From: Microtetraspora sp. NBRC 13810
Lineage (GTDB): Bacteria; Actinomycetota; Actinomycetes; Streptosporangiales; Streptosporangiaceae
Direction of reading: 5' to 3'
DNA length: 64,000 bases
NCBI RefSeq assembly: GCF_030268685.1
Contig: NZ_BSRQ01000002.1
Span: forward strand, 186,001-250,000
A program made the position numbers and the translations under genes. The notes under the pieces are model-generated. The model searched no databases and had not been told where the DNA came from. It was given only the letters and a program-made list of their open reading frames with translations. Shown here in pieces: positions 52,278 through 62,032 of this stretch; the first letter of the stretch is position 1; each line of letters starts with the position of its first letter.

Positions 52278-53207
52278 TCAGCCGAGGAAGGCGGCCAGAG
52301 CGTCGATGACGGCCTGCGGCTGTTCCTCCGGGATGTAGTGGCCGCAACCTGCGACCTCGACCACCTGGACGTCCGTGCCCTTGGCCGGCATCAGTTCGCG
52401 CAGGAAGGCATAGTTGCTCGCGTCGCCGCCGAGGGCGAGGATCGGCGCGGTCACCCGCCCGTACGCCTGCTCGTCCTCGATGTCGCGGTTGAAGGTCTGG
52501 TACCAGCCGTTGCCCGCGCGTACGGCGTCGGCGGTGGAGTAGGCGTGCGCGTACACCTGCCGGGACCGCTCGTCGATGGACCCCGGGTCCTTGGCCTGAC
52601 GGTTGAACAGCCAGTCGACCAGCAGCCGGCTGCGCCCTTCCAGCAGCCGTTCGGGCAGGTCTCGGACCTGGTTGAAGGCGAACCACCACAGGTAGGAACG
52701 GGCGCCCGCCTCGATGGCCGAGGCGACATGCTGGTCGGGCTCGGGGAGCAGGCCGAACGTGGACCACGTCTTGTCCGGGTGGGGGACGTCCAGCAGTGCG
52801 ATCTTCGCGGTGGCCTCGGGATGGTTGGCCGCGAAGGCGTAGGCGACCATGGCGCCGATGTCGTGGCCCGCGATGTTGACGGTCGTCAGCCCCAGGTGCT
52901 GGACGAATGCGTGGATGTCGGCCGCCATGGTCTTCTTGTCGTAGCCGTCGGCGGGCTTGTCCGAGCCACCCATGCCGCGCAGGTCCACGGCGATCACCCG
53001 GTAGCGGCGGGCCAGCGCGGGCATGACCTTGTGCCACTGCCACCAGGTCTGCGGCCATCCGCCGAGCAGGAGCAGCGGCTCACCGCTGCCGCCCTCGACG
53101 TAGTGCAGCCGGACGCCGTTCACCTCGGCATGGCGGCTGGAGAACTCCCCGTCGAGCGAGCGCGCCAGGGCGGCGTCGTCCAAGGGGTCGTGCAGGGACG
53201 TGTTCAC
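52278..53207 (-). CDS. Alpha/beta hydrolase, epoxide hydrolase-like
   Basis: A 309-residue protein from GTG 53207 with AGGAG four bases upstream. It has the alpha/beta hydrolase fold (LLLLGGWPQTWWQWHKVMPA with the oxyanion His-Gly replaced by Gly-Gly). The nucleophile elbow AGHDIGAMVAY carries aspartate rather than serine, as in epoxide hydrolases and haloalkane dehalogenases; the base His is in VAGCGHYIPEEQP. It diverges from an ArsR regulator across a palindrome-rich promoter and is probably repressed by it. Confidence 0.88.
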   Translation of the reverse strand: MNTSLHDPLDDAALARSLDGEFSSRHAEVNGVRLHYVEGGSGEPLLLLGGWPQTWWQWHKVMPALARRYRVIAVDLRGMGGSDKPADGYDKKTMAADIHAFVQHLGLTTVNIAGHDIGAMVAYAFAANHPEATAKIALLDVPHPDKTWSTFGLLPEPDQHVASAIEAGARSYLWWFAFNQVRDLPERLLEGRSRLLVDWLFNRQAKDPGSIDERSRQVYAHAYSTADAVRAGNGWYQTFNRDIEDEQAYGRVTAPILALGGDASNYAFLRELMPAKGTDVQVVEVAGCGHYIPEEQPQAVIDALAAFLG

Positions 53208-53220
53208 AGCACTCCTCAAT

Positions 53221-53326
53221 GTTCGACCGTACGAAGATTTCGTACGATATGACGGTACGGAATCCTCGTACGGTCGAACGGTGCGTGTCAAGCCGGCCAT
53301 GGGGTGTTGTACGAGAATCACGTACA
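53221..53326. promoter_or_regulatory. Operator-rich divergent promoter controlled by the ArsR regulator
   Basis: Three nested palindromes built on CGTACGA are present: GTTCGACCGTACGA at 53221-53234 repeated inverted at 53266-53279; TACGAAGATTTCGTA (53230-53244, perfect 15-bp palindrome); and TGTACG-7-CGTACA (53308-53326), just before the ArsR ribosome site. The set fits cooperative binding of an ArsR-type dimer that represses both the hydrolase and itself. Confidence 0.65.
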
Positions 53327-53334
53327 GTGGAGGG

Positions 53335-53652
53335 ATGGCCGTACTGCACCATCCCGGCGTCGAGGAGATCCGGCTCGTCGACGTGCTCGCCGCCCTGGGG
53401 CATCCCGTCCGCCTGGAGATCGCACAGGCGCTGGCCTCCGGCGAGGAGAGGTTCTGCGGCGAGTTCATGCCCGACGTGCCGAAGTCGAGCATGACCCACC
53501 ACTGGCGGGCACTACGGGAGAGCGGGGTGATCAGCCAGCGCCGCTCCGGGCGCAAGCTCTACCTCAGGCTCCGCCGCGACGACCTGGAGGCCCGGTTCCC
53601 CGGCCTGCTCGACATCGTCCTGCACGGCGGACACCCGGCGCCCCGCACCTAG
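53335..53652 (+). CDS. ArsR family transcriptional regulator
   Basis: A 105-residue winged helix protein (ATG 53335, GGAGGG directly upstream). VDVLAALGHPVRLEIAQALA, SSMTHHWRALRESGVISQRR and GRKLYLRLRRDDLEARFPGL are the usual ArsR helices and wing. There is no obvious CxC metal site, so it may sense an organic ligand. It is divergent from the hydrolase gene. Confidence 0.88.
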   Translation: MAVLHHPGVEEIRLVDVLAALGHPVRLEIAQALASGEERFCGEFMPDVPKSSMTHHWRALRESGVISQRRSGRKLYLRLRRDDLEARFPGLLDIVLHGGHPAPRT

Positions 53653-53704
53653 CCTGGGGGGCCGCCGCCGAAAGATCGAACTCGCCGGTCCGCACGGAGG
53701 TCGT

Positions 53705-53749
53705 CGCGCGGATCGAGAAGTGTCAGACGGCGCACTGACAATCCGCGCG
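53705..53749 (+). terminator. Two-tier hairpin after the ArsR gene
   Basis: An outer stem CGCGCGGAT/ATCCGCGCG encloses an inner stem TGTCAG/CTGACA. The structure starts about 50 bases after the ArsR stop and probably ends its transcript. Confidence 0.5.
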
Positions 53750-53931
53750 GCCCATCGCCGAATAGCGGCACTCCGCTCGTATGAGCCGGCCACGCGCCGT
53801 GGAATCCTGCCGCTACCCGGGTAAACGCCTTAACGCACCGACATTGCACCTCAAAGGCACTTTTTTCCTGCTAATGATCAGATTCGATCATATTTATCGT
53901 GAAAGTGAAAGCCCGCGGCTAGTATGTGACC

Positions 53932-54450
53932 ATGACATGGACCGCGCCGACTGTCGACCGCGCCGAGGAACCCACCAGAGGCAACGAGCTCGAAGTGCTC
54001 ACCGCCTGGCTCGACTTCCACCGGGACACTTTGTCGCACAAGTGTTCCGGGCTCACCGAGGAACAGCTCAAGACCGCGGCCGTCGAACCGTCGCCGCTCA
54101 CCCTTCTGGGCATAGTCCGGCACATGGCCGAGTTGGAGCGCTGGCTGCGCTCGCTGTTCACCGGAAAGCCGGAGAACGACCCGTACAGCACCGAGGAAGA
54201 CCCGGACGCCGCATTCCTCGACATCGCGACCGCGGACGCCAAGGCCGACCTGGAGCTGTTCCGCCAGGAGATCGAGCTGACCCGCAAGGCCGTGCCGCTT
54301 CGTGACATCGGCGAGTCCTACTTCGACGAGGACGAGGGCGAGGACATCGACATCCGCGCCATGTACGTGCACGTGCTGGAGGAGTACGCGCGGCACAACG
54401 GTCACGCCGACCTGATCCGCGAGCGGATCGACGGGTCGACGGGGACCTGA
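53932..54450 (+). CDS. DinB/DUF664 family protein
   Basis: A 172-residue protein. TAGTAT at 53920-53925 would place the transcription start at or next to ATG 53932, and no ribosome site is visible, so a leaderless mRNA is likely; GTG 53926 is an alternative. The four-helix DinB fold shows IVRHMAELERWLRSL and the C-terminal metal-site signature YARHNGHADLIRERIDG. Function is probably thiol- or metal-dependent chemistry; the substrate is unknown. Its stop abuts the GTG of the PIG-L gene, so the two form an operon. Confidence 0.82.
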   Translation: MTWTAPTVDRAEEPTRGNELEVLTAWLDFHRDTLSHKCSGLTEEQLKTAAVEPSPLTLLGIVRHMAELERWLRSLFTGKPENDPYSTEEDPDAAFLDIATADAKADLELFRQEIELTRKAVPLRDIGESYFDEDEGEDIDIRAMYVHVLEEYARHNGHADLIRERIDGSTGT

Positions 54451-55158
54451 GTGCCGGCGCCGGACTCCCGCGTACTGCTGCTGTCCCCGCATCCGGACGA
54501 CATCGCCTGGTCACTCGGCGGAACGCTCGCCCGGATGCGGGGCAACAGCGCCGAACTGCACGTGCTGACGTTCTTCACGCAGACCCGCTACGCCCCGAGT
54601 CATCCGGCGAACGGCGACCCGCGCGAGGTCTCGCGCGTGCGTGAGGAGGAGGAACGCGCCTGGGCGCGGGAGAACGGCGTGCTCCTGCGTCGTGCCACCC
54701 TTGAGGACGCGAGCCTGCGCGGCTACGACGACGACACCGAGATGGGCGCGGAACCGGCCGAGGACGTGGTGCGTCAGGTCGCCGAGCACGTCAGGACCAC
54801 GGTGTCCGACGTGGACCCCGGACTCGTGCTCGTCCCGCTCGCGGCGGGCGGGCACGTCGACCACGCCGCCGTACGGCTCGCCGCCGCCGAGCTGGTGCCG
54901 CCGGCTCGCCTCGCCTGGTACGAGGACCTGCCGTACGCGACGACCGACCGGCCCGAGCTCCCGCCGGGCTGCCGGGAGGTCCTGGTCGGCGTCGACGCGC
55001 ACCGGTCCGCCAAGGAGGCCGGGGTGATGACCTTCTCCTCGCAGGAGCCGGCCGAAGTGCTGCCGGTGCTGCTTGCCCACATGAACGCGGTCGGCGGTGA
55101 ACGGGTCTGGTTCTCAGACCCGTCCACCGCCGACCGTCTTCGGTTGCTGAAGGGCTGA
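54451..55158 (+). CDS. PIG-L family N-acetylglucosaminyl deacetylase-like protein 1
   Basis: A 235-residue protein starting at GTG 54451, right after the preceding stop. It has the zinc motif SPHPDDIAWSLGG and the second metal-site histidines in AAGGHVDHAAV. PIG-L enzymes remove acetyl groups from N-acetylglucosamine conjugates (mycothiol, aminoglycosides, teicoplanin types). It is convergent with the aminoglycoside operon. It could be a second deacetylase for that pathway or serve mycothiol metabolism together with the DinB-type gene. Confidence 0.85.
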   Translation: MPAPDSRVLLLSPHPDDIAWSLGGTLARMRGNSAELHVLTFFTQTRYAPSHPANGDPREVSRVREEEERAWARENGVLLRRATLEDASLRGYDDDTEMGAEPAEDVVRQVAEHVRTTVSDVDPGLVLVPLAAGGHVDHAAVRLAAAELVPPARLAWYEDLPYATTDRPELPPGCREVLVGVDAHRSAKEAGVMTFSSQEPAEVLPVLLAHMNAVGGERVWFSDPSTADRLRLLKG

Positions 55159-55161
55159 CTC

Positions 55162-56418
55162 TCAGGTCAGGCTCTTCAGCTCCCCGAGGTTGTCCCGCAG
55201 TTTCTGCACGGCGTCGAGCATGTCCTGCACGTCCTCAGGCTCGACGACGAGCAGCGAGTGGTGGATCCACACCGCTTCGTCCAGGCCCACCTTGTCCGCG
55301 ACCGGCAGGTGGAAGGAGTCGGCGGTGATCCGCTCGCCGTAGCGCTCGCGGATCATCGGCCACTCCTTGGCGTCCACGTGGAACAGCGGGTCGCGGTGCA
55401 TCGGCGGGTAGAACGTGTCGCCCTCGAACTCGACGCCCTCGGCCAGCAGCGCGGCCAGCACCTTGTCGCGGTGCAGGCCGTCCCACGCCTCGGTGTCGAA
55501 CCGGACCAGCAGCTCGTACTTCTGCCGCCGGGTGACCCGCGCGTCGTCGGGCAGCAGCTTGAAGCCGCCGACCTCGCTCAGCCCCTTGAGCAGCTGCTCG
55601 GCGACGAGCGTGCGCTTCGCGTCCAGCTCGGCGTAGCTGTCGAGCTGGCCGAGCAACACCGCCGCCTGCAGCTCGCTGATCCGGTGGTTCCAGCCGAGCA
55701 CCCGGCCCTCGTACCTGTCGTACGGCGCGTCCTTGTGTCCCATGTGGACCAGGGACATCGCGCGGTGGAACCGCTCCTCGTCCTTGAACGTCAGGAAGCC
55801 GCCCTCGCCCGAGGTCATGATCTTGCTGGTCTCGAAGCTGAAGCTGCCCGCGTCACCGATGGTGCCGACGCACTGGCCCCGCCACTCGGCGTAGTGCGCG
55901 TGCGCGCAGTCCTCGACGATGAACAGGTTGTGCCGGTTGGCGATGTCGACCAGCGCGTCCATGTCCGCGACCTGGTTGCCCAGGTGCACGACCACGATCG
56001 CCCTGGTGCGGTCGGTGATCGCCTCCTCGACCTTCTGCGGGTCGATGCACCAGTTGTCGTCGGAGATGTCCACCAGGACCGGCACGGCGTTCACGTGCAC
56101 AATCGAGGACGCGGTGGCGACCCAGGTGAGCGAGGTCGTGATCACCTCGTCCCCGGCCTGGACACCCAGCGCGCGCAACGCGGTCGAGATGCTCACCGAC
56201 CCGTTCGTGCAGAGCAGGCCGTACGGGGCGCCAAGGCTGGTCGTGAACCGCTCCACGAACTCCCGGTGCAGGGTGTTCGGGAACGGGATGCCGCCCAGGT
56301 TGCGATTCTCGATCACCTGCCGCAGCCGCTCCACGTCCGCCGGCCCGACATGCGGCCAAGCCGGCCACGGGCGCTGCCGCAGCGGAGTGCCGCCGAGTAT
56401 CGCAAGCTTGTCCGCCAT
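55162..56418 (-). CDS. StrS/DegT-type PLP aminotransferase (aminoglycoside cluster, aminotransferase 2)
   Basis: A 418-residue aminotransferase. ATG 56418 has AAGGAG upstream. The PLP lysine is Lys199 in ETSKIMTSGEGG. It belongs to the scyllo-inosose/NDP-ketosugar aminotransferase group. Next to a Gfo/Idh/MocA dehydrogenase it fits the KanS2/GenS2 role, in which a 3-keto-UDP-sugar made by a KanD2/GenD2-type enzyme is aminated; alternatively it performs the second amination of 2-deoxystreptamine. It is the last gene of the minus-strand operon. Confidence 0.88.
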   Translation of the reverse strand: MADKLAILGGTPLRQRPWPAWPHVGPADVERLRQVIENRNLGGIPFPNTLHREFVERFTTSLGAPYGLLCTNGSVSISTALRALGVQAGDEVITTSLTWVATASSIVHVNAVPVLVDISDDNWCIDPQKVEEAITDRTRAIVVVHLGNQVADMDALVDIANRHNLFIVEDCAHAHYAEWRGQCVGTIGDAGSFSFETSKIMTSGEGGFLTFKDEERFHRAMSLVHMGHKDAPYDRYEGRVLGWNHRISELQAAVLLGQLDSYAELDAKRTLVAEQLLKGLSEVGGFKLLPDDARVTRRQKYELLVRFDTEAWDGLHRDKVLAALLAEGVEFEGDTFYPPMHRDPLFHVDAKEWPMIRERYGERITADSFHLPVADKVGLDEAVWIHHSLLVVEPEDVQDMLDAVQKLRDNLGELKSLT

Positions 56419-57683
56419 CAAATCTCCTTCAGCAGTTTTCGGTAGATCGCCTCAAGACGCTCGCCGGCAGCCTTCTGCGTGTACGCCTGCGGAAGGGGGG
56501 CCGCCGTTTCGGCGAGCTTGCTGCGCAGCTCGGGGTTGTCCAGGAGCCGCTCGATGGCATCCGCGAGGAGCGGGGGTTTGAACGGCTCCACCAGCAGGCC
56601 GGTCTTCTCGTGGTCCACCAGTTTGTGCACGCCGCTCACGTCGTGCGCGATGACCGGCAGGTTCATCAGCATGAACTCGATGATCACCACGCCCAGCTCC
56701 TCGTACTCCGAGGGCAGGATGGCCATGGTGGACAGCGCCAGCATCGACGGCACCATCTCGTGCGGCAGGAAACCGGTGATCACCAGGTCGTCCGCCACGC
56801 CGAGCCGCCGAGCCAGCTGCTCGATGTCACCACGCTGCGGGCCGTCGCCGGCCACCACGAACTGGCACCGGCGACCGCGCTTCTTGACCTCCGCCGCGGC
56901 CTGGACGAACCACTCGACGCCCTTCTCCGAGGCGATCCGGCCCAGGTACACCACGATCGGCCGGTCGTCGAGCTTGTACTTCGCCTTCAGCTCGGCCCGC
57001 CGCTCCGGGGTGTCGTTGGACACGAACGAGTCGCTCGGCACGTGGGCCAGCACGTGGGCCATGTGGTCGGGCACGCCGACCTCGTCACGCACCCGGAGGC
57101 GGATGTCCTCCGACAGCGTGAGCACCGCGTCCGACTTCTGCATCACCAGCCGTTCGGCGTTCTTGGCGACGGGGTCGGACACCCGCTCGAACAGCGTGGT
57201 CGGGTACTGGGTGAGGCAGCGGGAGGAGTAGATGTGCGTGACGAGCGGCACGCCGAGGATCTGGGCCGCCGCGTACGAGTACGCGGGTGCCGAGCCGGAC
57301 CCGTCGCAGTGCGCGTGGACCAGGCCGATCTCCTGGCGCAGCCGGGCCCGGTGGGTGAGGACGAAGCCCAGGCTGGCCTTCGCCCAGGCACCGACCAGCC
57401 CGAAGTATCCCTCCAGCTTGGACGGGATGGGCAGCACGGGCAGCCGCCGGGCGTGCACGCTGACGTTGGCCGCCATGCGCACGTCCTTCGGCACCCCGGG
57501 CGGCGCCATCGTCAGCACGCGGTGCGGGAAGCCCCGCCGCGCCATCTCCTGGACGATGGAGTACCCGAGCAGGTGCATCCCGCCCATCGGGTCGAACCGG
57601 ACCTCCCACTTGTCCTTGTGGTCCGGATACAGGAAGAACGGGGTCAGGGCGAGTACTCCGCGCGGCTTGCCGTTCTCAGTCAT
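56418..57683 (-). CDS. GT4 glycosyltransferase, paromamine-type (KanF/GenM1-like)
   Basis: A 421-residue GT-B protein. The opening LALTPFFLYPDHKDKWEVRF with DPMGGMHLL and the donor-site block LPSEYEELGVVIIEFMLMNL are typical of GT4 enzymes of aminoglycoside pathways. In 2-deoxystreptamine clusters one GT4 adds N-acetylglucosamine to give 2'-N-acetylparomamine, which the PIG-L deacetylase then converts to paromamine. Its start overlaps the dehydrogenase stop by eight bases (ATGACTGA) and its stop overlaps the aminotransferase start. Confidence 0.85.
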   Translation of the reverse strand: MTENGKPRGVLALTPFFLYPDHKDKWEVRFDPMGGMHLLGYSIVQEMARRGFPHRVLTMAPPGVPKDVRMAANVSVHARRLPVLPIPSKLEGYFGLVGAWAKASLGFVLTHRARLRQEIGLVHAHCDGSGSAPAYSYAAAQILGVPLVTHIYSSRCLTQYPTTLFERVSDPVAKNAERLVMQKSDAVLTLSEDIRLRVRDEVGVPDHMAHVLAHVPSDSFVSNDTPERRAELKAKYKLDDRPIVVYLGRIASEKGVEWFVQAAAEVKKRGRRCQFVVAGDGPQRGDIEQLARRLGVADDLVITGFLPHEMVPSMLALSTMAILPSEYEELGVVIIEFMLMNLPVIAHDVSGVHKLVDHEKTGLLVEPFKPPLLADAIERLLDNPELRSKLAETAAPLPQAYTQKAAGERLEAIYRKLLKEI

Positions 57684-58713
57684 GAATTTCGATTTTCCTT
57701 CCCTCGGCCGCACTGCGGTAGACCGCGTCCAGCGCCGAGACGATCGGGATCGCGCTGTCCGCGGCGCGGCCCAGCGGTTCCCCGTTCACGATCGCGTCCA
57801 CGAAGCTGCGGTCCTGCTGGACGTAGCCGCTGTTGCGGATCCATTCCCACTCGGGGAATGCCCAGCCCTGGTTCGGTTCCCACACTTCGGCGAACTTGTT
57901 CGTGGTGAACGCCGTGATTCCCATGCCCTGCCAGAAGTCCACGCTTACCCGGCCCTCGGTGCCCAGCACCTCGACGGTCAGCTGCTCACCGCCGGGGCAC
58001 AGCCACGACACGTCGCACTGGCCGACCGCGCCGCCCTCGAAGTGCAGCAGCATCACGCCCTGCTCTTCGACGTCGCCGACGCCGGTGATGTTCTGCGTGG
58101 CGGCGGTGACCGCCTCGATCCGCGGCTCGCCGAGCAGCCAGGAGCACAGCTCGATGGCGTGCCAGCCGATGTCGGTGCACGCACCGCCACCGGCAAGCGC
58201 CCGGTTGCGCGGCCACTCGCTGTCCGGACCGGATGTGCGGTAGACCACCCGCACCGCGTGTAGCGTGCCCAGCGCGGTCCGGTCGGCGACCAGCTCCTTG
58301 GCACGTCTGAACTTGGGCGCGTGGACGAAGTTGCCCCCGAAGCCGAGCAGCACGCCCTTCGCCTTGGCCGCGGCCACCAGTTCCCTGGCGTGGTCCGGGC
58401 GCATCACCAGCGGCTTCTCCACCAGCACGTGACGCCCGGCCGCGATCGCCTCCAGCGCGACCGGGTGGTGGGTGGTGACCGGAGTGGACACCACCACCAG
58501 CCGTACCTCGTCATCGGCCAGCGCCTCGGACAGCCGCGTGGTCGCCCGCGCGTCCATCTGGGCCGCGAGCTGACCGCCGGCGCGCTCGTCCAGGTCGACG
58601 ATCCAGCGCACGCGCGCCCGCGGGTCCTCGGTCAGCACGGCGGCGTGCACGCCGCCCATGAACCCGGCCCCGACGACGGCGACCCCGACCGTACCGGACA
58701 CCGGCTCAGACAT
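57676..58713 (-). CDS. Gfo/Idh/MocA family NAD(P)-dependent dehydrogenase
   Basis: A 345-residue enzyme with the Rossmann motif VAVVGAGFMGGVHAAV, the EKP catalytic lysine (HVLVEKPLVM) and GGACTDIGWHAIELCSWLLG. In gentamicin and kanamycin clusters such an enzyme (GenD2/KanD2) oxidises C3 of the UDP-sugar for the third ring. It could instead oxidise a cyclitol. It overlaps the 2-deoxy-scyllo-inosose synthase stop by eight bases (ATGTCTGA), the same spacing as at its other end. Confidence 0.85.
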   Translation of the reverse strand: MSEPVSGTVGVAVVGAGFMGGVHAAVLTEDPRARVRWIVDLDERAGGQLAAQMDARATTRLSEALADDEVRLVVVSTPVTTHHPVALEAIAAGRHVLVEKPLVMRPDHARELVAAAKAKGVLLGFGGNFVHAPKFRRAKELVADRTALGTLHAVRVVYRTSGPDSEWPRNRALAGGGACTDIGWHAIELCSWLLGEPRIEAVTAATQNITGVGDVEEQGVMLLHFEGGAVGQCDVSWLCPGGEQLTVEVLGTEGRVSVDFWQGMGITAFTTNKFAEVWEPNQGWAFPEWEWIRNSGYVQQDRSFVDAIVNGEPLGRAADSAIPIVSALDAVYRSAAEGRKIEIHD

Positions 58714-59863
58714 TGTCGGCCGTCGGCATCAGGGACGGAGGGGCGACCAGTTCCTCCGGGGTGCTCAACTCGGCGAGCACCTCGCGGACCAGCGCCCCCG
58801 GCACCTCGACCAGCGGGCGGCTGTCCGTCCACAGTGGCTGCCCCTGGGCGCCCAGCAGCACCATGGCGTAGGCGTCGCCGGTCAGCCCGAGGTAACCGCG
58901 TTTGTTGTCGAAGCGCAGCCGGTGGGCGACCTCGTCCAGGTCGATCCCGGCCGGCACGGTGCAGGTGGCGCCCGCCCTGGAGAGCAGGTCGCGGTGCAGC
59001 GCCAGGGTCCCCTCGTCGAGGTGACCCAGCCGGTGCGACACCTCGGCTGCGACGATCATGCCGAGGCCGACCGCCTCGCCGTGGGACAGCGCGCCGAGCG
59101 CGGTGTACTCCAGCGCGTGGCCGACGGTGTGGCCGTACTCCAGTGCCATGCCGGCGCGGCACTCCTGCTCGTCGTCGGCGACGACCATCTTCTTGGCCGC
59201 CAGGCTCTCCACGATGATCGGCCTCAGGGCCTCGTCGGCGTAGTTCGAGTCCGGCTGCAGCGAGTTGAGCAGCAGGTCGGTCATCTGCGGCCGGATGGCC
59301 AGTGCGTTCTTCACCACCTCGCACATCCCGGAGATCATCTCCCGGCGGGGCAGCGTGCGCAGCACCGAGGTGTCGGCCAGCACCTCCTCCGGTGCGTAGA
59401 ACGTGCCGATGAGGTTCTTGCCCAGGCCGGAGTTGATCGCCTGCTTGAGCGAGTACACCGAGTCCAGCATCGCGACCAGGGAGGTCGGCACGTGCACCAG
59501 CCGGATCCCGCGGAACATCAACGCGGCCATCAAGCCCGCGATGTTGCCGGTCACGCCGCCGCCGACGGCGACGATGACCGACGCACGGTCCGTTCCTGAG
59601 CGCAACGCGGTCTCCATCAGGTCGTTCACCGTCTGGAGATTCTTGTGCTGCTCGCCCGCCCCGTGTACGAGGAGATCCGCCACCGCCCGGCCCGACAGCC
59701 GGTTGACGATGTCCTTGCCGTAGAGGGGAGCGACGTTGCTGTCACATACGATGACGTAGCGGCTGGCCGAGAGCTGGAGCAGACGTTCGACGAGTTCGTC
59801 GAGCGCGTCCGTGCTCAGGTGAAATGGAAACCGGACCGAGCCCAGACATATCTCGATCTTCAT
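58706..59863 (-). CDS. 2-deoxy-scyllo-inosose synthase
   Basis: A 385-residue protein of the dehydroquinate synthase superfamily. The DOI-synthase signatures are clear: AVGGGVTGNIAGLMAALMFRG, VHVPTSLVAMLDSVYSLKQA, GTFYAPEEVLADTSVLRTLP, GMCEVVKNALAI and EYGHTVGHALE. Likely zinc ligands are Glu182, His245 and His261. The enzyme cyclises glucose 6-phosphate to 2-deoxy-scyllo-inosose, the first committed step to 2-deoxystreptamine. This gene defines the cluster as an aminoglycoside pathway. ATG 59863 is preceded by GAAGGG. Confidence 0.93.
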   Translation of the reverse strand: MKIEICLGSVRFPFHLSTDALDELVERLLQLSASRYVIVCDSNVAPLYGKDIVNRLSGRAVADLLVHGAGEQHKNLQTVNDLMETALRSGTDRASVIVAVGGGVTGNIAGLMAALMFRGIRLVHVPTSLVAMLDSVYSLKQAINSGLGKNLIGTFYAPEEVLADTSVLRTLPRREMISGMCEVVKNALAIRPQMTDLLLNSLQPDSNYADEALRPIIVESLAAKKMVVADDEQECRAGMALEYGHTVGHALEYTALGALSHGEAVGLGMIVAAEVSHRLGHLDEGTLALHRDLLSRAGATCTVPAGIDLDEVAHRLRFDNKRGYLGLTGDAYAMVLLGAQGQPLWTDSRPLVEVPGALVREVLAELSTPEELVAPPSLMPTADNV

Positions 59864-59928
59864 GGAAACCCTTCGTTAGTAGGGCCCTTGCATAAGGGAG
59901 CTGACCGTGATTTCCGGCCGCCGAGCTG

Positions 59929-61275
<1,347 letters not shown>

Positions 61276-61283
61276 TCATGTGC

Positions 61284-62030
61284 CTAGAGCACACCCCGGA
61301 GCAGGACGAATCCCTCGGCCGCGGGAATGCTCACTTCCGATCCGCGCACCCGGGTCGCCAGTTCGAGCGCCTCCGGGCTGCCGTGGTACATCGGCTGGCG
61401 TACCTGGGACTGGTGCAGTCTCAGCGCCTCGATCTTGACGTCGAGGTAGCCCGAGATGTCCACGTACAGGTTCGGGCTGAAGCGGGTTTCCGGACCCGGC
61501 CAGAACAGCGAGGTGTTGTCGTACACCAGGACGAACGGAACCGTGTGCTTCTGCCCCGGTGCGCCGGGGCGGGTCGCGGTGACGCAGGCCCGGTACAACG
61601 CCTCGTGGTCCTGGTTGTAGCTGACCGCCGGAATCATCACCATCGTGGGCTGCACCCGGTCGATGGAGAGCCGGCCGCTCGACTCGATCAGGCCGACCAG
61701 CTTCTTACGGGGAATGGTGTCCAACGTCAGGTGCGCGTCGGACTCCTCGATCAGCAGTTCCCAGTCGTCGACCTTCAGGTGTTTCATCACGGTGGCGAAC
61801 TCCTGGAGCCGCTGCCCGCGGGTGACCAGCTTCGAGACGTCCTCGCTCTCGGCGTCGGCGTCGGCGTAGTGCCGCACGTCACCCGCGGTGGCCAGCACCA
61901 CGTACACGCTGCCGCCCGCGGCCTTGACCCGGGCCATCGTGCCCGCGCAGCCGTAGGTCTCGTCGTCGGCGTGCGGAGTGATCACCAGCAGGCGCTGGGC
62001 GGCGAGGAACTCGTCGGTGAACGCGACCAT
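61284..62030 (-). CDS. PIG-L deacetylase, 2'-N-acetylparomamine deacetylase-like
   Basis: A 248-residue protein with LVITPHADDETYGCAGTMAR and the second-site YNQDHEALYRA. In 2-deoxystreptamine clusters a PIG-L enzyme (BtrD, NeoL type) removes the acetyl group from 2'-N-acetylparomamine. ATG 62030 is two bases from the epimerase stop. It differs from the PIG-L protein at 54451-55158, which has HPDD in place of HADD, so the two are not recent duplicates. Confidence 0.88.
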   Translation of the reverse strand: MVAFTDEFLAAQRLLVITPHADDETYGCAGTMARVKAAGGSVYVVLATAGDVRHYADADAESEDVSKLVTRGQRLQEFATVMKHLKVDDWELLIEESDAHLTLDTIPRKKLVGLIESSGRLSIDRVQPTMVMIPAVSYNQDHEALYRACVTATRPGAPGQKHTVPFVLVYDNTSLFWPGPETRFSPNLYVDISGYLDVKIEALRLHQSQVRQPMYHGSPEALELATRVRGSEVSIPAAEGFVLLRGVL

Positions 62031-62032
62031 GG

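Noticed and set aside
54451..55158. Assigning this PIG-L protein as the paromamine deacetylase
   Set aside because: The PIG-L gene at 61284-62030 lies inside the DOI operon and is the better candidate; this one is convergent and coupled to a DinB-type gene.
58706..59863. Reading the DOI synthase gene as a primary-metabolism 3-dehydroquinate synthase or AHBA pathway enzyme
   Set aside because: The GTFYAPEEVLADTSVLRTLP and GMCEVVKNALAI blocks and the neighbouring DOI aminotransferase, GT4 and deacetylase fit 2-deoxystreptamine synthesis.
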